Origin: Propionivibrio dicarboxylicus
GTDB taxonomy: Bacteria > Pseudomonadota > Gammaproteobacteria > Burkholderiales > Rhodocyclaceae
Length of the DNA stretch: 64,000 nucleotides
NCBI GenBank assembly: GCA_945902805.1
Contig: CAMDMZ010000007.1
Coordinates: 1-64,000, forward strand
Reading direction: 5' to 3'
Position 1 is the first letter of the stretch; every line of letters starts with the position of its first letter. The position numbers and the translations under genes are program-made. This document shows positions 36,868-48,274 of this stretch, one piece after another. Under the pieces are notes generated by a model. The model was not told the DNA's origin. It saw only the letters and a program-made list of their open reading frames with translations, and did not search any database.

Positions 36868-38115
36868 TCACGGAATAGCGTAGTAGTCAGGGCTGATTGC
36901 TGGCTTGCGTCCTGCCAGCAAATCGGCGAGCAGATGGCCAGAACCGCAAGCCAGCGTCCAGCCTAGCGTACCGTGACCGGTATTGACCCATAGGCCTCCC
37001 AGCCCCGATTTGCCAATGAACGGTACATTGCCTGGCGTCGCCGGACGCAATCCGGCCCAATAATCGACATTCGTGGCGCCGGCAATATCCGGGAAAACCT
37101 GTTCAACACGCCGCATCAGGGCGTTGCAGCGCTGCAACGAAACCGAAGTATCGTAGCCGGCGAATTCCGCCGTTCCCGCCACTCGCAACCGATTGCCCAG
37201 GCGTGAAAAAACCAGCTTGTGCCCATCATCGGTCAGGCTCACCACCGGCGCAACTTGGTCCTCTCGCAACGGTATCGTTGCCGAATAACCCTTCGCCGGA
37301 TACACCGCCAGTCGCACCCCGTGCGGACGCAATAGCAGGGGCGAGTAACTGCCCAAGGCGAGAATGTAGGCATCCGCTTGCAAGCGCTCCCCGGACGCGA
37401 GTCGCACCGCCGCAACTTCTCCACCCGCGAGTTCAAGCGATGCAATATCGGCCCCGAACCTGAACCTGACTCCTCTCGCCCGGGCCTGCGCCGCCAGGGC
37501 TTCCGTAAACCGCCGGGCATCGCCCGACTCATCACTGGCCGTATAGGTTCCACCAACCACGGGGATTTTTGAATTACGTAGCGCCGGTTCGATCGACAAA
37601 CACTCGCTCGCCGTCTTTGCTGTTCGGTCACAACCGAATTCGCGCATAACGCGCGCCTGACCGAGTGCGGAAGTGTATTCAGCCGGATCAGTGTAGTAGT
37701 GAAGAATCCCGCGTTCCAGGACATCGTAGTCGAGCGACAAAGTACGCCGCAACTCTTGCACCTGGGCACGGCTATACAGCCCGAGCTGGATAATGGCCTG
37801 GATGTTGCGTCGGGTTCGCGCCGGTGTGCACTGGGCGAGAAAGTCCAAACCCCAGTGCCATTGCGCCAGATCGGCTCGCAGGCGCCAAAGCAAGGGCGAA
37901 TCTTCGCGCCCCAGCCATTTGAGAATTTTCAGGGGCGCCCCAGGGTTGGCCCAGGGTTCAGCATGGCTGACCGATATCTGGCCGCCATTGGCGAAACTGG
38001 TTTCCTGCGCCGGGGCCAGTTGTCGATCGAGAACCGTAACCTCGTGACCATCGGCGGCGAGGTACCAGGCGCTGGTCACACCGACCACGCCAGCTCCCAT
38101 GACGACAATTTTCAT
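36868..38115 (-). CDS. dadA: D-amino acid dehydrogenase small subunit (DadA)
   Basis: 415 residues. FAD-binding N-terminus [50 protein letters not shown] and the C-terminal [16 protein letters not shown] and [15 protein letters not shown] are typical of DadA. Oxidises D-amino acids (classically D-alanine), feeding electrons to the respiratory chain. Convergent with fimV (7 bases) and divergent from msrB. Confidence 0.94.
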   Translation of the reverse strand: MKIVVMGAGVVGVTSAWYLAADGHEVTVLDRQLAPAQETSFANGGQISVSHAEPWANPGAPLKILKWLGREDSPLLWRLRADLAQWHWGLDFLAQCTPARTRRNIQAIIQLGLYSRAQVQELRRTLSLDYDVLERGILHYYTDPAEYTSALGQARVMREFGCDRTAKTASECLSIEPALRNSKIPVVGGTYTASDESGDARRFTEALAAQARARGVRFRFGADIASLELAGGEVAAVRLASGERLQADAYILALGSYSPLLLRPHGVRLAVYPAKGYSATIPLREDQVAPVVSLTDDGHKLVFSRLGNRLRVAGTAEFAGYDTSVSLQRCNALMRRVEQVFPDIAGATNVDYWAGLRPATPGNVPFIGKSGLGGLWVNTGHGTLGWTLACGSGHLLADLLAGRKPAISPDYYAIP

Positions 38116-38184
38116 CGTCGGCCCCCGAACTTTTCCAGCGTAATTGCACTCTCAATTCGCATCGGCCCGATTATAGTGAACCCT

Positions 38185-38601
38185 ATGCTTAACCAAGACC
38201 AGAACACCAAGCCACCGATCAGCAAGACGCTGGCCGAATGGCGTGCACAACTGACCGAAATCCAGTATGTCGTTACCCGCGAAAAGGGCACCGAACGCGC
38301 CTTCACCGGCGAATACTGGAATTGCCACGATGACGGCACCTACCGCTGTATTTGCTGTGGGGAGCCGCTATTTTCGGCAGCCAGTAAGTTCGACTCTGGC
38401 TGCGGTTGGCCAAGTTTCACGGCCCCGCTGGACACCTCTGGTATAGCCGAGCATGACGACACCAGTCACTACATGCGCCGTACCGAAGTGACCTGCGTCC
38501 GTTGCGGTGCCCATCTCGGGCACGTCTTCCCGGATGGCCCCGCCCCCACCGGTCTGCGCTACTGCATCAACTCCGCATCGCTGCAGTTTGAGAAGAAGTA
38601 G
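38185..38601 (+). CDS. msrB: Peptide-methionine (R)-S-oxide reductase MsrB
   Basis: 138 residues from ATG 38185. Two CxxC zinc pairs ([18 protein letters not shown]), GCGWPSF, and the catalytic Cys in [12 protein letters not shown]. Repairs oxidised methionine. First of a co-directional group msrB-yciB-yciI-bolA-ppiC. Confidence 0.96.
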   Translation: MLNQDQNTKPPISKTLAEWRAQLTEIQYVVTREKGTERAFTGEYWNCHDDGTYRCICCGEPLFSAASKFDSGCGWPSFTAPLDTSGIAEHDDTSHYMRRTEVTCVRCGAHLGHVFPDGPAPTGLRYCINSASLQFEKK

Positions 38602-38616
38602 CTACAATCCCGTCCC

Positions 38617-39162
38617 ATGAAATTTCTTTTCGACCTTTTTCCGGTCATCCTCTTCTTTATTGCCTTCAAGGTGTTCGACATCTATGTCGCCACCGGCGTC
38701 GTAATCGCGGCGACCGCCGTGCAGATCGCCTGGGTCTGGTTCCGCCACCGCAAGGTGGATACCATGCTCTGGGTCAGCCTTGGACTGGTGGTGGTTTTTG
38801 GCGGCGCCACCCTCCTGCTGCACGACGAAACCTTTATCAAATGGAAGCCAACCATCCTTTACTGGCTGTTTTCGGTCGTCCTGTTCGGTTCTGCCAAATT
38901 CTTTGACCGCAATTTGATCCGCCGCATGCTGCAGGAACAGGTTCAGGTTCCCGATGTACTCTGGGGCCGCTTGAATTGGGCCTGGATTGGTTTTTTTGCC
39001 GTGATGGGCGTGCTCAATCTCTACATCGCCTTCAATTACCCGACTGATACGTGGGTCAGCTTCAAACTCTTTGGCGGCATGGGGTTGATGATTGTCTTTA
39101 TCGTTGGCCAAGGTCTGGTACTGGCCAAGTATGTACCCGAACAAAGTGAGGAAAAGCCCTGA
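38617..39162 (+). CDS. yciB: Septation protein A / YciB inner membrane protein
   Basis: 181 residues, five hydrophobic segments. Family signatures [19 protein letters not shown] and [10 protein letters not shown], then [13 protein letters not shown]-like ([16 protein letters not shown]). Role in cell envelope/septation known only generally. Stop overlaps the next ATG (TGATG). Confidence 0.95.
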   Translation: MKFLFDLFPVILFFIAFKVFDIYVATGVVIAATAVQIAWVWFRHRKVDTMLWVSLGLVVVFGGATLLLHDETFIKWKPTILYWLFSVVLFGSAKFFDRNLIRRMLQEQVQVPDVLWGRLNWAWIGFFAVMGVLNLYIAFNYPTDTWVSFKLFGGMGLMIVFIVGQGLVLAKYVPEQSEEKP

Positions 39163-39467
39163 TGCTGTACATGATCGTCGGCGAGGATGTGCCGAATAGC
39201 CTGGAAAATCGACTCGCCACCCGCCCCGCACATCTGGCTCGTCTCGAAGCCCTGCAGAATGCCGGCCGCATCATCCTCGGCGGACCTTTGCCGGCTATCG
39301 ACTCCCCGGACCCCGGCACTGCTGGATTCAGTGGCAGTCTGATCGTTGGCGAATTTGAGTCTCTGACCGCAGCGCAAGCCTGGGCTGATGCCGATCCCTA
39401 TGTCGCCGCCGGCGTGTATGCCCGCGTTACCGTCAAGCCCTTCAAGCAGGTTTTTCCCAAAGGATGA
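39162..39467 (+). CDS. YciI family protein
   Basis: 101 residues. YciI/ferredoxin-like fold: the start [19 protein letters not shown], a conserved [11 protein letters not shown] with the putative active-site His, GGPLP and [16 protein letters not shown]. Usually follows yciB. Enzymatic role unknown. Overlaps the next gene by 4 bases (ATGA). Confidence 0.92.
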   Translation: MLYMIVGEDVPNSLENRLATRPAHLARLEALQNAGRIILGGPLPAIDSPDPGTAGFSGSLIVGEFESLTAAQAWADADPYVAAGVYARVTVKPFKQVFPKG

Positions 39468-39727
39468 GCGTTATTACGCAAATGCAGGAGCGGCTGAATC
39501 AACTCGCGCCGCTGCATATCGAAATCATCGACGATTCGGCAAGACACGCCGGACATGCCGGTGCCCGTCAGGGCGGTGGTCACTATCAGCTCAAGATTGT
39601 CGCCGCCAGCTTTGCCGGCCTGAGCACCATGCAGCGTCATCGGCTGGTGTATGATGCGCTCGGTTCGTTGATGACGCGCGAAATTCATGCCCTGAGCATT
39701 GATGCCCGCAGTCCGCAAGATCTCTAA
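39464..39727 (+). CDS. BolA family protein
   Basis: 87 residues. BolA/IbaG-like fold with a class II KH-type core: [41 protein letters not shown] and the C-terminal [14 protein letters not shown]. BolA proteins work with monothiol glutaredoxins in iron-sulphur handling. Translation is coupled to the YciI gene by a 4-base overlap. Confidence 0.93.
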   Translation: MSVITQMQERLNQLAPLHIEIIDDSARHAGHAGARQGGGHYQLKIVAASFAGLSTMQRHRLVYDALGSLMTREIHALSIDARSPQDL

Positions 39728-39767
39728 TTTTGTTGTTTTTGTCCTATCCACTTTTCCAGGAACTTCA

Positions 39768-40583
39768 ATGAAACGTTCGCTGCAACATGCCCTGATCCTC
39801 GCTTTCGCGACCGCCTTTTCCGCTACCCCGGTGTTGGCCCAATCCAAGGCTGACGCCAAGTCTGAATCTAAGTCAGCCTTCGCCACCGTGAATGGCAAGA
39901 CCATTCCGCAAAGCCGTGCCGATGCCTTGATGGCGGCTCAACTCGCTCAGGGGCAAGCCGATTCGCCGCAACTTCGCCAGGCCGTGCGTGAAGAGCTGGT
40001 GCGTCGCGAAGTGTTGAGCCAGGAAGCAGCCAAGACCGGCTTCGACAAGAAAACCGAAATTCAGGCGCAGATGGACCTCGCACGCCAAGGCATTCTGGTC
40101 GGCGCTTACCTCAGCGACTATGTCCGCGCACATCCGATCACCGATGCGCAGATCCAGAAGGAATACGACGGCATCAAGGCCCAGCTCGGCGACAAGGAAT
40201 TCAAGACCCGTCACATCCTGGTCGAGACCGAAGCCGAAGCCAAGACCCTGATCGAAAAGTTGAAGAAGGGCGAGAAATTTGAAGACCTGGCCAAGGGCTC
40301 CAAGGATCCCGGCTCCAAAGATAAGGGTGGCGAACTCGGTTGGGCGAATCGTGCCGCCTATGTCAAGCCGTTCGCCGAGGCCATGGCCTCGCTGGAAAAA
40401 GGCAAGATGACCGAAACTCCGGTGAAGAGCGATTTTGGCTGGCACGTGATCCAGGTGGATGACACCCGCGAACTGAAACCGCCATCAATGGACGAACTCA
40501 AGCCCAAGATTGCTCAGGGCCTGCAACAGCAAATGGTACAGCGCCATATTGAAGATCTGCGCGGCAAGTACACCGTCAAGTAA
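39768..40583 (+). CDS. Periplasmic peptidyl-prolyl isomerase (parvulin, PpiC/SurA-like)
   Basis: 271 residues from ATG 39768. Signal peptide (ALILAFATAFSATPVLAQ), helical chaperone N-domain, then a parvulin domain (KTRHILVETEAEAKTLIEKL, FEDLAKGSKDPGSKDKGGEL and a C-terminal GWHVIQVDDT). Helps fold outer membrane proteins. Followed by a clear terminator. Confidence 0.93.
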   Translation: MKRSLQHALILAFATAFSATPVLAQSKADAKSESKSAFATVNGKTIPQSRADALMAAQLAQGQADSPQLRQAVREELVRREVLSQEAAKTGFDKKTEIQAQMDLARQGILVGAYLSDYVRAHPITDAQIQKEYDGIKAQLGDKEFKTRHILVETEAEAKTLIEKLKKGEKFEDLAKGSKDPGSKDKGGELGWANRAAYVKPFAEAMASLEKGKMTETPVKSDFGWHVIQVDDTRELKPPSMDELKPKIAQGLQQQMVQRHIEDLRGKYTVK

Positions 40584-40608
40584 GTCACTGAGCACTGAAC
40601 AGTAGCGA

Positions 40609-40638
40609 AAAACGGGAGCCTTGGCTCCCGTTTTCTAT
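40609..40638 (+). terminator. Rho-independent terminator after the PpiC gene
   Basis: Perfect 12-bp stem, AAAACGGGAGCC (40609-40620) and GGCTCCCGTTTT (40623-40634), with a tiny loop and T-rich tail. Because both arms end in A/T runs it can act in both directions, serving the convergent purL too. Confidence 0.9.
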
Positions 40639-40645
40639 TTCTGGC

Positions 40646-40670
40646 GCCGTATCGCCAGCGCCGACTTTTT
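40646..40670 (+). repeat. Interspersed repeat, copy 12 (intergenic)
   Basis: ATC at the variable position and AGCGCC for AGCACC. Lies between the terminator and the purL stop codon. Confidence 0.85.
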
Positions 40671-40675
40671 GCGGT

Positions 40676-43600
40676 TCAGCCCAACCAGCGCCGGGCGTTG
40701 TGAAACATCGTCAGCCACGGCGCATCGTCACCCAGGCCGGGCGGCTGCCATGACATTTGCACGCTGCGGAAGGTCCGCTCGGGGTGCGGCATCATGATCG
40801 TGAAGCGACCATCCGCTGTCGTCACCCCGGCGAGCCCCTCGGGTGATCCATTGGGATTGAACGGATAGGTACTTGCCACGGCGCCGCGATTATCGATATA
40901 ACGCATCGCCACCGTGGCCCTGCCTGCTCCCGCAAACTCGGCGCGACCTTCACCATGTGACACAACCACCGGCAGTTTCGAACCCGCCATGCCACTGAGG
41001 AAGATCGAGTTCGTCGGCGGAATCTCGACCATCACTACACGGGCCTCGAACTGCTCGCTGCGGTTGCGCTGGAAGGTCGGCCAATCCTGCGCTCCGGGGA
41101 TGATGGGCGCCAGATGCGCCATCATCTGACAGCCATTGCAAACGCCCAGAGCGAAGGCATCCTCCCGGGCAAAAAAGGCCGAAAACTCGTCGCGCAAGCG
41201 CTGGTTGAACAGCACCGACTTGGCCCAGCCCTGCCCAGCGCCCAGCACGTCGCCGTAAGAAAAACCACCGCAAGCGGCGAAGCCCTTGAAGTCGGCCAGG
41301 TGCACACGTCCGCTTTGAAGGTCGGACATATGCACATCGAACGGGGCGAACCCTGCCCGATCAAAGGCGGCCGCCATTTCCACGTGACCATTGACACCCT
41401 GCTCACGCAGGATGGCGATCTTCGGTCGTGCGCCGGTCGCGACAAACGGTGCCGCAATTTCAAAGTTCAACGCCATCGACAGCCCGGGGTTATGCGTATC
41501 GAGCAGCGCATCGAGTTCTTCCTGCACGCAGATCGGGTCATCGCGCAGCCGTGCGACCTGGAAGCTGACTTCGCTCCACGTCCGCTGCAACTCGCTACGT
41601 TTGGCACCAAAGGCCAGCTTGGCATTGCGCCAGACACGAATCTCGTCTTGCGGATTCGTCGAGCCGATGACATGAATCGCCTTGCCCAAACCGGCAGCGC
41701 GCAAAAACGCCATGACCGTTTCGCGATCCGCACGACGTATCTGCAGCACCGCGCCCAGTTCCTCATTGAACAATGCGGAAACCATGCGATCGCGCAAGCG
41801 CCCGGTAATCTGCGGGAAGCGCTCCATGCCATCGACGTCATTCATCAGCGGGTCGTAGCACAGTCCATCGAGATTCAGCGAGACGCCAACGTGCGAGGCA
41901 AAACTCATCTCGCACACCGTTGCCCACAAGCCGCCATCGGAACGGTCGTGATAGGCGAGAATTTTTCCATCACGATTGAGTTGCTGGATCGCGCCGAAAA
42001 AGGCCTTGAGCGATTCTGCATCGACATCCGGCGCCAGATCGGCACTGACGCCATACACTTGAGCCAGGGCCGAGCCGCCCAGACGATTGGCACCAAAGCC
42101 GAGATCAATCAACACCAATTCCGTTTCGCCGACCTCTTCGTCGCGTTTGAGCTGCGGCGTCAGCGTACGGCGCACATCGGCAACTTGGGCAAACGCCGTA
42201 ACGATCAGCGATAGCGGCGCAGTCACCTGTTTTCCCTGTCCGTCGTCTTCCCACTTCGTCCGCATCGACAGCGAATCCTTGCCGACCGGAATCGCCACGC
42301 CCAGGTTGGGGCAAAAATCGAGGCCAACCGCCTTTACCGTGTCGAATAAAGCCGCGTCCTCACTACCATGACCGGCCGCCGCCATCCAGTTGGCGGACAG
42401 CTTGATTTTGGTGATGTCACCGATATCGGCAGCCGCCAGATTGGTCAGTGATTCGCCCACCGCCATGCGCCCCGAGGCGGCGGCATCGAGCAAAGCCACT
42501 GGCGTACGCTCGCCCATGGCGAAGGCTTCTCCCAGGTAAGTGTCGTAGCCCAGAGTGGTCACGGCGACATCCGCCACCGGTACCTGCCACGGACCAACCA
42601 TCTGGTCGCGTGCTGTAAAGCCACCCACACTACGATCACCAATCGTGATCAGGAAATTCTTCGACGCCACGGTCGGCAGGCGCAGCACGCGCCGGCAGGC
42701 CTCCTTGCAATCCAGTGCGCCAAGATCGAGCGGGGCAGAATGAACGGTCTTGCGCTGGGTGTTGCGATGCATGCGCGGCGCCTTGCCGAGCAGCACTTCC
42801 ATCGGCATATCGACCGGCATATTGCCGAAATGATCGTCCTTGACACTCAACTGGCCGTCGCCGGTCGCCATGCCGATCACCGCAAACGGGCAACGTTCAC
42901 GTTCGCACAGGGCGCGAAACTCGGCCAGCCGTTCCGGCGCGATGGCCAGCACATAGCGCTCCTGCGCCTCGTTGCTCCAGATTTCGCGCGGCGACATGCC
43001 CGGCTCTTCATTCGGTACGGTGCGCAGGTCGAAGGCCGCGCCGCAGCCAGCACCGTGCGCCAGTTCCGGCATCGCATTGGAAATGCCGCCAGCACCGACG
43101 TCATGAATGGCGAGAATGAGGTTGTCGTCACCCATCTGCCAGCAACGGTCGATCACCTCCTGCGCCCGACGCTGAATTTCCGGGTTGCCGCGCTGCACCG
43201 AAGCGAAGTCGAGGTCCGCCGTATTGGTGCCGGTCGCCATGGACGACGCGGCGCCACCACCGAGTCCGATCAGCATGCCAGGACCGCCCAACTGGATCAG
43301 CAGCGTGCCTGGCTTGAATTCGATCTTGAAGGAATCCTCGGCCGCGATGTTGCCCAAGCCACCGGCGATCATGATCGGTTTGTGATAACCGCGCATCTCG
43401 CCATTGAATTCCTGTTCGAAGGTACGGAAGTAGCCGGTGAGATTGGGGCGACCGAACTCGTTGTTGAAAGCGGCGGCGCCAATCGGGCCGTCGATCATGA
43501 TGTCCAGCGCCGAGGCAATGCGCTCCGGCTTGCCATATTCTGATTCCCATGGCTGGGCGTAGCCGGGAATCTTCAGGTCGGACACTGAAAAACCCGACAG

Positions 43601-44578
43601 ACCCGCCTTGGGCTTGGAGCCGCGGCCCGTCGCGCCTTCGTCGCGAATCTCGCCACCGGAACCGGTCGCCGCGCCCGGGAAGGGTGAAATAGCGGTCGGG
43701 TGGTTGTGCGTCTCGACCTTGGCCAGGATGTGCGTCAGTTGGTCGCTGTACTGGTAGCCGCCATCGGCACGTGGGTAGAAACGACGAATGGTCGCACCTT
43801 CGATCACGGCGGCATTGTCGGAATACGCCACCACCGTGCCCTCCGGATGCGCTTTGTGCGTCTCGCGAATCATGCCAAACAGGGAATGCGCTTGGTCCTC
43901 GCCATCCACCGTCCATGAGGCATTGAAAATCTTGTGCCGACAATGTTCTGAATTGGCCTGGGCGAACATCATCAATTCGACATCGGTCGGATTGCGCCCA
44001 ATCTTGCCGAAATTTTCGACCAGATAATCGATTTCGTCGTCCGACAGCGCCAGGCCCAGCTCGGCATTGGCGGCAACCAACTTCGGCTTGCCTCCGGCGA
44101 GAATATCCACCGTGGTGAGTGGCTGCGGCGCATAGTGATGAAACAGTTCCCGCGCCGCATCGATCGAATCGAGCACCGACTCGGTCATGCGGTCATGGAG
44201 CCGTCCGGCCAGCACCGACTTTTTGAATTTGCCCGTGACATGAAACGCGGTGCCCCGCTCGATGCGCTTGACCGCTGCGAAACCGCAGTTATGCGCGATA
44301 TCCGTCGCCTTTGATGACCACGGCGAAATCGTTCCCAGACGCGGCGTGACCAACAGCAACTCGCCCGCCGGCGCAGCCGGCAAAGCCGCCGGAATGCTCA
44401 GCAGATTTTTGAGTCGCGCCAACTCGTCAGCCGTCAGCGGTGCGGCGAGCTCGACAAAATACCAATGCTCGGCAGACAGTTTGACGGCACAGCAGGTCTC
44501 GAGAACCGACGCCTGCAAACGCGCCAGACGGGAGGCAGAAAAGGCGGCAATGCCGCGCAGAGCAAGGAAATCAGCCAT
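40676..44578 (-). CDS. purL: Phosphoribosylformylglycinamidine synthase (PurL, large form)
   Basis: 1300 residues from ATG 44578, the long single-chain form with a C-terminal glutamine amidotransferase domain. Converts FGAR to FGAM in purine synthesis. Visible parts: linker domain, [47 protein letters not shown], and amidotransferase motifs [25 protein letters not shown] (catalytic Cys) and MPHPERTFR. An interspersed repeat copy encodes KKSVLAGRL in the N-terminal domain. The frame is open upstream of 44578, but the conserved start is MADFLALRG. Confidence 0.96.
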   Translation of the reverse strand: MADFLALRGIAAFSASRLARLQASVLETCCAVKLSAEHWYFVELAAPLTADELARLKNLLSIPAALPAAPAGELLLVTPRLGTISPWSSKATDIAHNCGFAAVKRIERGTAFHVTGKFKKSVLAGRLHDRMTESVLDSIDAARELFHHYAPQPLTTVDILAGGKPKLVAANAELGLALSDDEIDYLVENFGKIGRNPTDVELMMFAQANSEHCRHKIFNASWTVDGEDQAHSLFGMIRETHKAHPEGTVVAYSDNAAVIEGATIRRFYPRADGGYQYSDQLTHILAKVETHNHPTAISPFPGAATGSGGEIRDEGATGRGSKPKAGLSGFSVSDLKIPGYAQPWESEYGKPERIASALDIMIDGPIGAAAFNNEFGRPNLTGYFRTFEQEFNGEMRGYHKPIMIAGGLGNIAAEDSFKIEFKPGTLLIQLGGPGMLIGLGGGAASSMATGTNTADLDFASVQRGNPEIQRRAQEVIDRCWQMGDDNLILAIHDVGAGGISNAMPELAHGAGCGAAFDLRTVPNEEPGMSPREIWSNEAQERYVLAIAPERLAEFRALCERERCPFAVIGMATGDGQLSVKDDHFGNMPVDMPMEVLLGKAPRMHRNTQRKTVHSAPLDLGALDCKEACRRVLRLPTVASKNFLITIGDRSVGGFTARDQMVGPWQVPVADVAVTTLGYDTYLGEAFAMGERTPVALLDAAASGRMAVGESLTNLAAADIGDITKIKLSANWMAAAGHGSEDAALFDTVKAVGLDFCPNLGVAIPVGKDSLSMRTKWEDDGQGKQVTAPLSLIVTAFAQVADVRRTLTPQLKRDEEVGETELVLIDLGFGANRLGGSALAQVYGVSADLAPDVDAESLKAFFGAIQQLNRDGKILAYHDRSDGGLWATVCEMSFASHVGVSLNLDGLCYDPLMNDVDGMERFPQITGRLRDRMVSALFNEELGAVLQIRRADRETVMAFLRAAGLGKAIHVIGSTNPQDEIRVWRNAKLAFGAKRSELQRTWSEVSFQVARLRDDPICVQEELDALLDTHNPGLSMALNFEIAAPFVATGARPKIAILREQGVNGHVEMAAAFDRAGFAPFDVHMSDLQSGRVHLADFKGFAACGGFSYGDVLGAGQGWAKSVLFNQRLRDEFSAFFAREDAFALGVCNGCQMMAHLAPIIPGAQDWPTFQRNRSEQFEARVVMVEIPPTNSIFLSGMAGSKLPVVVSHGEGRAEFAGAGRATVAMRYIDNRGAVASTYPFNPNGSPEGLAGVTTADGRFTIMMPHPERTFRSVQMSWQPPGLGDDAPWLTMFHNARRWLG
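44200..44224 (+). repeat. Interspersed repeat, copy 13 (in purL)
   Basis: One change from the main form (CCGG for CCCG). Opposite orientation to purL; unlike most copies it is read in another frame (KKSVLAGRL). Confidence 0.8.
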
Positions 44579-44690
44579 GATCGAAGAGTGGGGAGGAGCG
44601 CACGAATCGGCGGAGCAAATTATAGCGGCCCGGCTCGGACCATAATTCGCTGCATTCACTTCAGCAACAACATGAACCCAGGAGAAATGC

Positions 44691-45554
44691 ATGTCCGACT
44701 TTGCCTTTGACGTCACGACCGCCGATTTTGAACAGAAGGTCCTCGCCGCCTCGCACCAGGCGCCGGTGCTGGTGGATTTCTGGGCCGAATGGTGTGGCCC
44801 GTGCCGCGTCCTCAAGCCCATGCTGGAAAAGCTGGCCACTGAATACGGCGGACGCTTTCTGCTGGCCAAGGTCAATTCCGATGAAAACCAGGAGCTTTCG
44901 GCCCGCTACAGCGTGCGTGGCATTCCCAACGTCAAGGCCTTCCATAACGGTCAACTGGTTGATGAATTCACCGGCGCCCTGCCCGAAGCCCAGGTACGCG
45001 CCTTCCTCGACCGTCTGATTCCCTCGGCCGCCGAACCGCTACGCCTGGCCGCGCAGCAGGCGCGGCTGGAGAAGGATTTCGACACGGCTCGTGCCCTGTT
45101 GGCGGACGCCGCCGAAATCGATGCCAAAAGCGAGGTCATCCGCCTCGATCTGGCCGAACTGGAAATCGATGCTGGTAACGCCGACGCCGCGCGCGCCGCA
45201 CTCGGTCATTTCGAGTTTCACGCCGACGACAAAACTCGCCTGCAAGCCCTGCAGGCTCGCCTCAACCTCATGGCGGCGGGCGGTGGCGCCGACCCGGTCG
45301 AACTGGAACGCCGCCTCGCCGCCCATCCCGATGATCTCGCGGCACGCCTGCAACTGGCCGATGCCCTGGCCCTGGCTCAGGATTACCGCGCAGCGCTGGA
45401 CCACTTGCTGGCGATGATTCGCCAGGATCGCAAATGGAATGACGAAGCCGCGCGCCGGCGCATGCTCGATCTGTTTCAACTCATGGCCGCCGATGCGACC
45501 TTGAATGCACTGGTTCGCGACTATCGCATCCAGTTAGCGCGCACCTTGAACTAG
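44691..45554 (+). CDS. cnoX: Thioredoxin-TPR co-chaperone (CnoX/YbbN family)
   Basis: 287 residues. N-terminal thioredoxin domain with an intact WCGPC active site ([21 protein letters not shown]), followed by TPR-like helices ([21 protein letters not shown]...). YbbN/CnoX proteins pass clients to GroEL and DnaK under oxidative stress; E. coli CnoX has lost the first Cys, while this one keeps both. Divergent from purL; convergent with the kinase gene (4-base overlap). Confidence 0.9.
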   Translation: MSDFAFDVTTADFEQKVLAASHQAPVLVDFWAEWCGPCRVLKPMLEKLATEYGGRFLLAKVNSDENQELSARYSVRGIPNVKAFHNGQLVDEFTGALPEAQVRAFLDRLIPSAAEPLRLAAQQARLEKDFDTARALLADAAEIDAKSEVIRLDLAELEIDAGNADAARAALGHFEFHADDKTRLQALQARLNLMAAGGGADPVELERRLAAHPDDLAARLQLADALALAQDYRAALDHLLAMIRQDRKWNDEAARRRMLDLFQLMAADATLNALVRDYRIQLARTLN

Positions 45555-48169
45555 GCGCCACTGGTGTCGACGGTATCGACGGTATCGACGTCCGTCGCAT
45601 CCGGCAGCGGCGTCTGTTGGTCCAGGGTTTCACAGCGCTGGAAAGGAATGCTGAACCAGAACGTGCTGCCCTGCCCGATCACGGTATCGAATCCGATCTC
45701 GCCACCCATCAGCGCCACCAGGCGTCGGCTCAGCGCAAGCCCAAGCCCGGTACCGCCATGGCGGCGCGTGCGTGAGTTATCGCCCTGATTGAAAAGCTGG
45801 AACAACCCGGCTTGCACTTCTGGCACCACCCCGGTGCCATGATCCTCGACCTCGAACCGCACCGTCACGGTGCGCTCTCGTTGTTCCAGCAGACGCATGC
45901 GAATGCAGATGGGGCCATCGGCCGAAAACTTGATCGCGTTGTCGACCAGACAATCCAGCACCTCGGCCAGGCGTACCGGGTCGCCACATAATTGATCCGG
46001 GAGTTCGGGTGACATGTCACGCAGCAACGTTCGTTCCTTGGCGAATTTGTGCATCTGCGCCTGATTGAGCACCTGGTCAAGTAACTGATCGACCTGAAAA
46101 TCCTTGGCTTCGATCACCAACTGATGGCTTTCCAGCGTTGACATGTCGAGGATGCGGCTGATCAGGGACAACAATTGGTCCGACGCCGCGAGAATCTTGC
46201 CGATTCGATCCTTCCCCTGTTGGCCCGTCACGTCGCGACCAAGCAACGAGGCAAAACCGACGATGTGATTCAGCGGCGTGCGCAATTCGTGGCTCATATT
46301 GGCGAGGAAGGCACTCTTCGCCCGGTTCGCGCTTTCCGCTTCATCGCGCGCCGCCGCCAGGGCACGGGTTCGGGTGAGCACCCTTTCCTCCAGTTGATCG
46401 CGATAGCGCCGCAGTTCGGCTTCACTGTCGCGCAACTGCTGCGCGTAGAGATGCTCGGCCGTGACGTTCTGATGGATCAGTACCACGCCCTTCTGGTGCC
46501 CTTGCAGCGGGACACCATGCAACTTGAACCAGCGCTGGCGGGTGGGCGAATGGCACGGATATTCGATAGAAAACTCCGTCGCCGTTCCGGCCAGCAAGGA
46601 GATGATGCCGTCAAGCACCGCGCCGGCCTCTTCGCCATTGGGCAGATCCTTGGCACGGGCACAGATCTCGAGATAATCGGCACCGATGGCCACCGCTGGC
46701 GTCTCGAGGGCATCGTTTTCAATCGCAAAGCGGCGCCAGGCCTCGTTGACGGCAACGATCACGCCCCGGCCATCCAGCACGGCGAGGTGTTCGGCCAGCG
46801 AATCGATGATGCTGATGCTGAATACCTGACTGTCACGCAAGGACTGCTCAAGATCGCGCCGATCGGTGATATCAATACCGAACGACAGGGTCACAATGTT
46901 CCGCGCTTGGTCACCCACCCGTGTGTTCTGCCAGGCGATCGCCCGTTCGTCGCCCGCCTTGGTCAGGATCGCGTTTTCAAAATTGGTGGGGAAAGCGCCT
47001 GCGGCCTTGGTATGCCGAAATTCCTCCCAGACATGCGGAAAGCGGTCCTCCGGCACCATGCGCTCAAACCAGGACTGGCCCATCACTTCAGCACGGGTGT
47101 AGCCCGAAATGCGCTCGGCGGTTTCGTTGAACAATGTCACCCGGCCTTCGGCATCCAGACCAACCACCATGACGTTCGCCGTTTCCAGCAGCCGCGCCGA
47201 AAAGGCCTGCGCATCTTCCAAGGCCCGCTGTCGGCGACGCGCGAGCAGGGCCAAGCCCACGATGGTGACGGCGAGTACAGCGAATCCGGCTGCATGGGCA
47301 ATCATTCCGCGACGCCACTCGGCCAACACAAGACTGAAATCGCGCGAGACAATCACCGCCAACGAGGTACCGGGCACGTCCTGGAACACGGTGAGGCGCT
47401 TCATCTGCTGGAGCTTGACCCTATTCAGATGCCGCGTCGACGCTTGCCCCGATGCCATGTGCTCAGTGAAGGCGATGCCCCCTTGCAGATTCTTGCCAAT
47501 CAGTTCCACATCGGGAACGATACTCAGAATGTCGCCGTCACGGTTTATCAGCGTTGCCTGCGTTCCGGGGAAAGCACGAATTTTCAGCGCTTCGGCAAAA
47601 AATGTGGCATCGATCGAAGCCAGCACGACGCCAGCGAATCGTCCCTGCCTGTCACGCATCACCCGTGACAAGGTCGTTGCCGTCGTGCCACTGAAGGTCT
47701 TGAACGGTCGCGCAATGAATGAGTCGTCGCTGCCCGGATTGTCCCGGTGATGTTTGAAGTATTCGCGTCCGCTGGCGTCCTTGCTCACCGCCAGTTCTTG
47801 CGCGTCCGCCGTAATGCGTCCGCTGGCATCGACCACCACCAGATTGCGCAATTCAGGCATCTGGCGCATGGTGTTCTTCAGCAGGCGGTTGTTCTCGGCA
47901 ACCGACAAACCCGACAATTCACGATGATCGTCAATGAGGTTGCCCAGCGTCAGGTTCACGCTGCGCAGCAACCCAGCGATGCGGGCCTCGCGCTGGCGGG
48001 CACGCACTTCGAGCAACTCATATTCATGCTCGATGGCATTGCGGTAGTCAACGTAGGCCGACCAGGCAAACCACGCTGCCACGACCAGCAACAGTGCGGG
48101 AATGGCGACCCGCAAGGACACGCCCTTCAGCGTTGAATTACCCACATTTCGCCCAATTCGTCTATGCAT
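45551..48169 (-). CDS. Membrane sensor histidine kinase (Cache-PAS-PAS-HisKA-HATPase)
   Basis: 872 residues. TM helices near 18-40 and 288-311 enclose a Cache-type periplasmic sensor domain ([33 protein letters not shown]). Two PAS domains follow (about 325-435 and 445-575), then a coiled coil, an H-box with His near 627 ([20 protein letters not shown]) and an ATPase domain ([30 protein letters not shown]). The C-terminus carries a short tandem repeat (DTVDTVDT). There is no receiver domain and no adjacent response regulator with an output domain. The two-receiver protein at 54057 is the closest partner candidate (inference). Divergent from the TolB/TPR gene. Confidence 0.92.
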   Translation of the reverse strand: MHRRIGRNVGNSTLKGVSLRVAIPALLLVVAAWFAWSAYVDYRNAIEHEYELLEVRARQREARIAGLLRSVNLTLGNLIDDHRELSGLSVAENNRLLKNTMRQMPELRNLVVVDASGRITADAQELAVSKDASGREYFKHHRDNPGSDDSFIARPFKTFSGTTATTLSRVMRDRQGRFAGVVLASIDATFFAEALKIRAFPGTQATLINRDGDILSIVPDVELIGKNLQGGIAFTEHMASGQASTRHLNRVKLQQMKRLTVFQDVPGTSLAVIVSRDFSLVLAEWRRGMIAHAAGFAVLAVTIVGLALLARRRQRALEDAQAFSARLLETANVMVVGLDAEGRVTLFNETAERISGYTRAEVMGQSWFERMVPEDRFPHVWEEFRHTKAAGAFPTNFENAILTKAGDERAIAWQNTRVGDQARNIVTLSFGIDITDRRDLEQSLRDSQVFSISIIDSLAEHLAVLDGRGVIVAVNEAWRRFAIENDALETPAVAIGADYLEICARAKDLPNGEEAGAVLDGIISLLAGTATEFSIEYPCHSPTRQRWFKLHGVPLQGHQKGVVLIHQNVTAEHLYAQQLRDSEAELRRYRDQLEERVLTRTRALAAARDEAESANRAKSAFLANMSHELRTPLNHIVGFASLLGRDVTGQQGKDRIGKILAASDQLLSLISRILDMSTLESHQLVIEAKDFQVDQLLDQVLNQAQMHKFAKERTLLRDMSPELPDQLCGDPVRLAEVLDCLVDNAIKFSADGPICIRMRLLEQRERTVTVRFEVEDHGTGVVPEVQAGLFQLFNQGDNSRTRRHGGTGLGLALSRRLVALMGGEIGFDTVIGQGSTFWFSIPFQRCETLDQQTPLPDATDVDTVDTVDTSGA

Positions 48170-48222
48170 TTGGTTATACGTTTGTCGCCATCAAAGCATA
48201 CTCCTAACGCACCGAGTCAACA

Positions 48223-48237
48223 CAGGTAACATGTTGC
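48223..48237 (+). promoter_or_regulatory. Candidate operator, GTAAC inverted repeat, copy A
   Basis: CAGGTAACATGTTGC in the divergent kinase/TolB-TPR promoter region. It matches the reverse complement of 49846-49860 at 13 of 15 positions and is centred on a GTAAC-N2-GTT(A/G)C inverted repeat. Confidence 0.4.
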
Positions 48238-48274
48238 GTTCAATGATTCCGCCGTTCAAGAGAAACAGACCCCA

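Noticed and set aside
41114-42214. Antisense open frame of 366 codons over purL
   Set aside because: Shadow of conserved purL coding sequence.
43085-43110. Apparent extra repeat copy (CCGCCAGCACCGACGTC) in purL
   Set aside because: It encodes the conserved PurL motif [14 protein letters not shown] and lacks the T run, so ordinary coding sequence explains it.
45568-45600. Tandem GACGGTATC repeat at the kinase 3' end
   Set aside because: Encodes DTVDTVDT in a variable tail; two to three units only, no sign of phase variation since the unit is a multiple of three.
46175-47668. Antisense open frame of 497 codons over the sensor kinase
   Set aside because: The kinase on the other strand has full PAS, HisKA and ATPase motifs; the antisense product resembles nothing.
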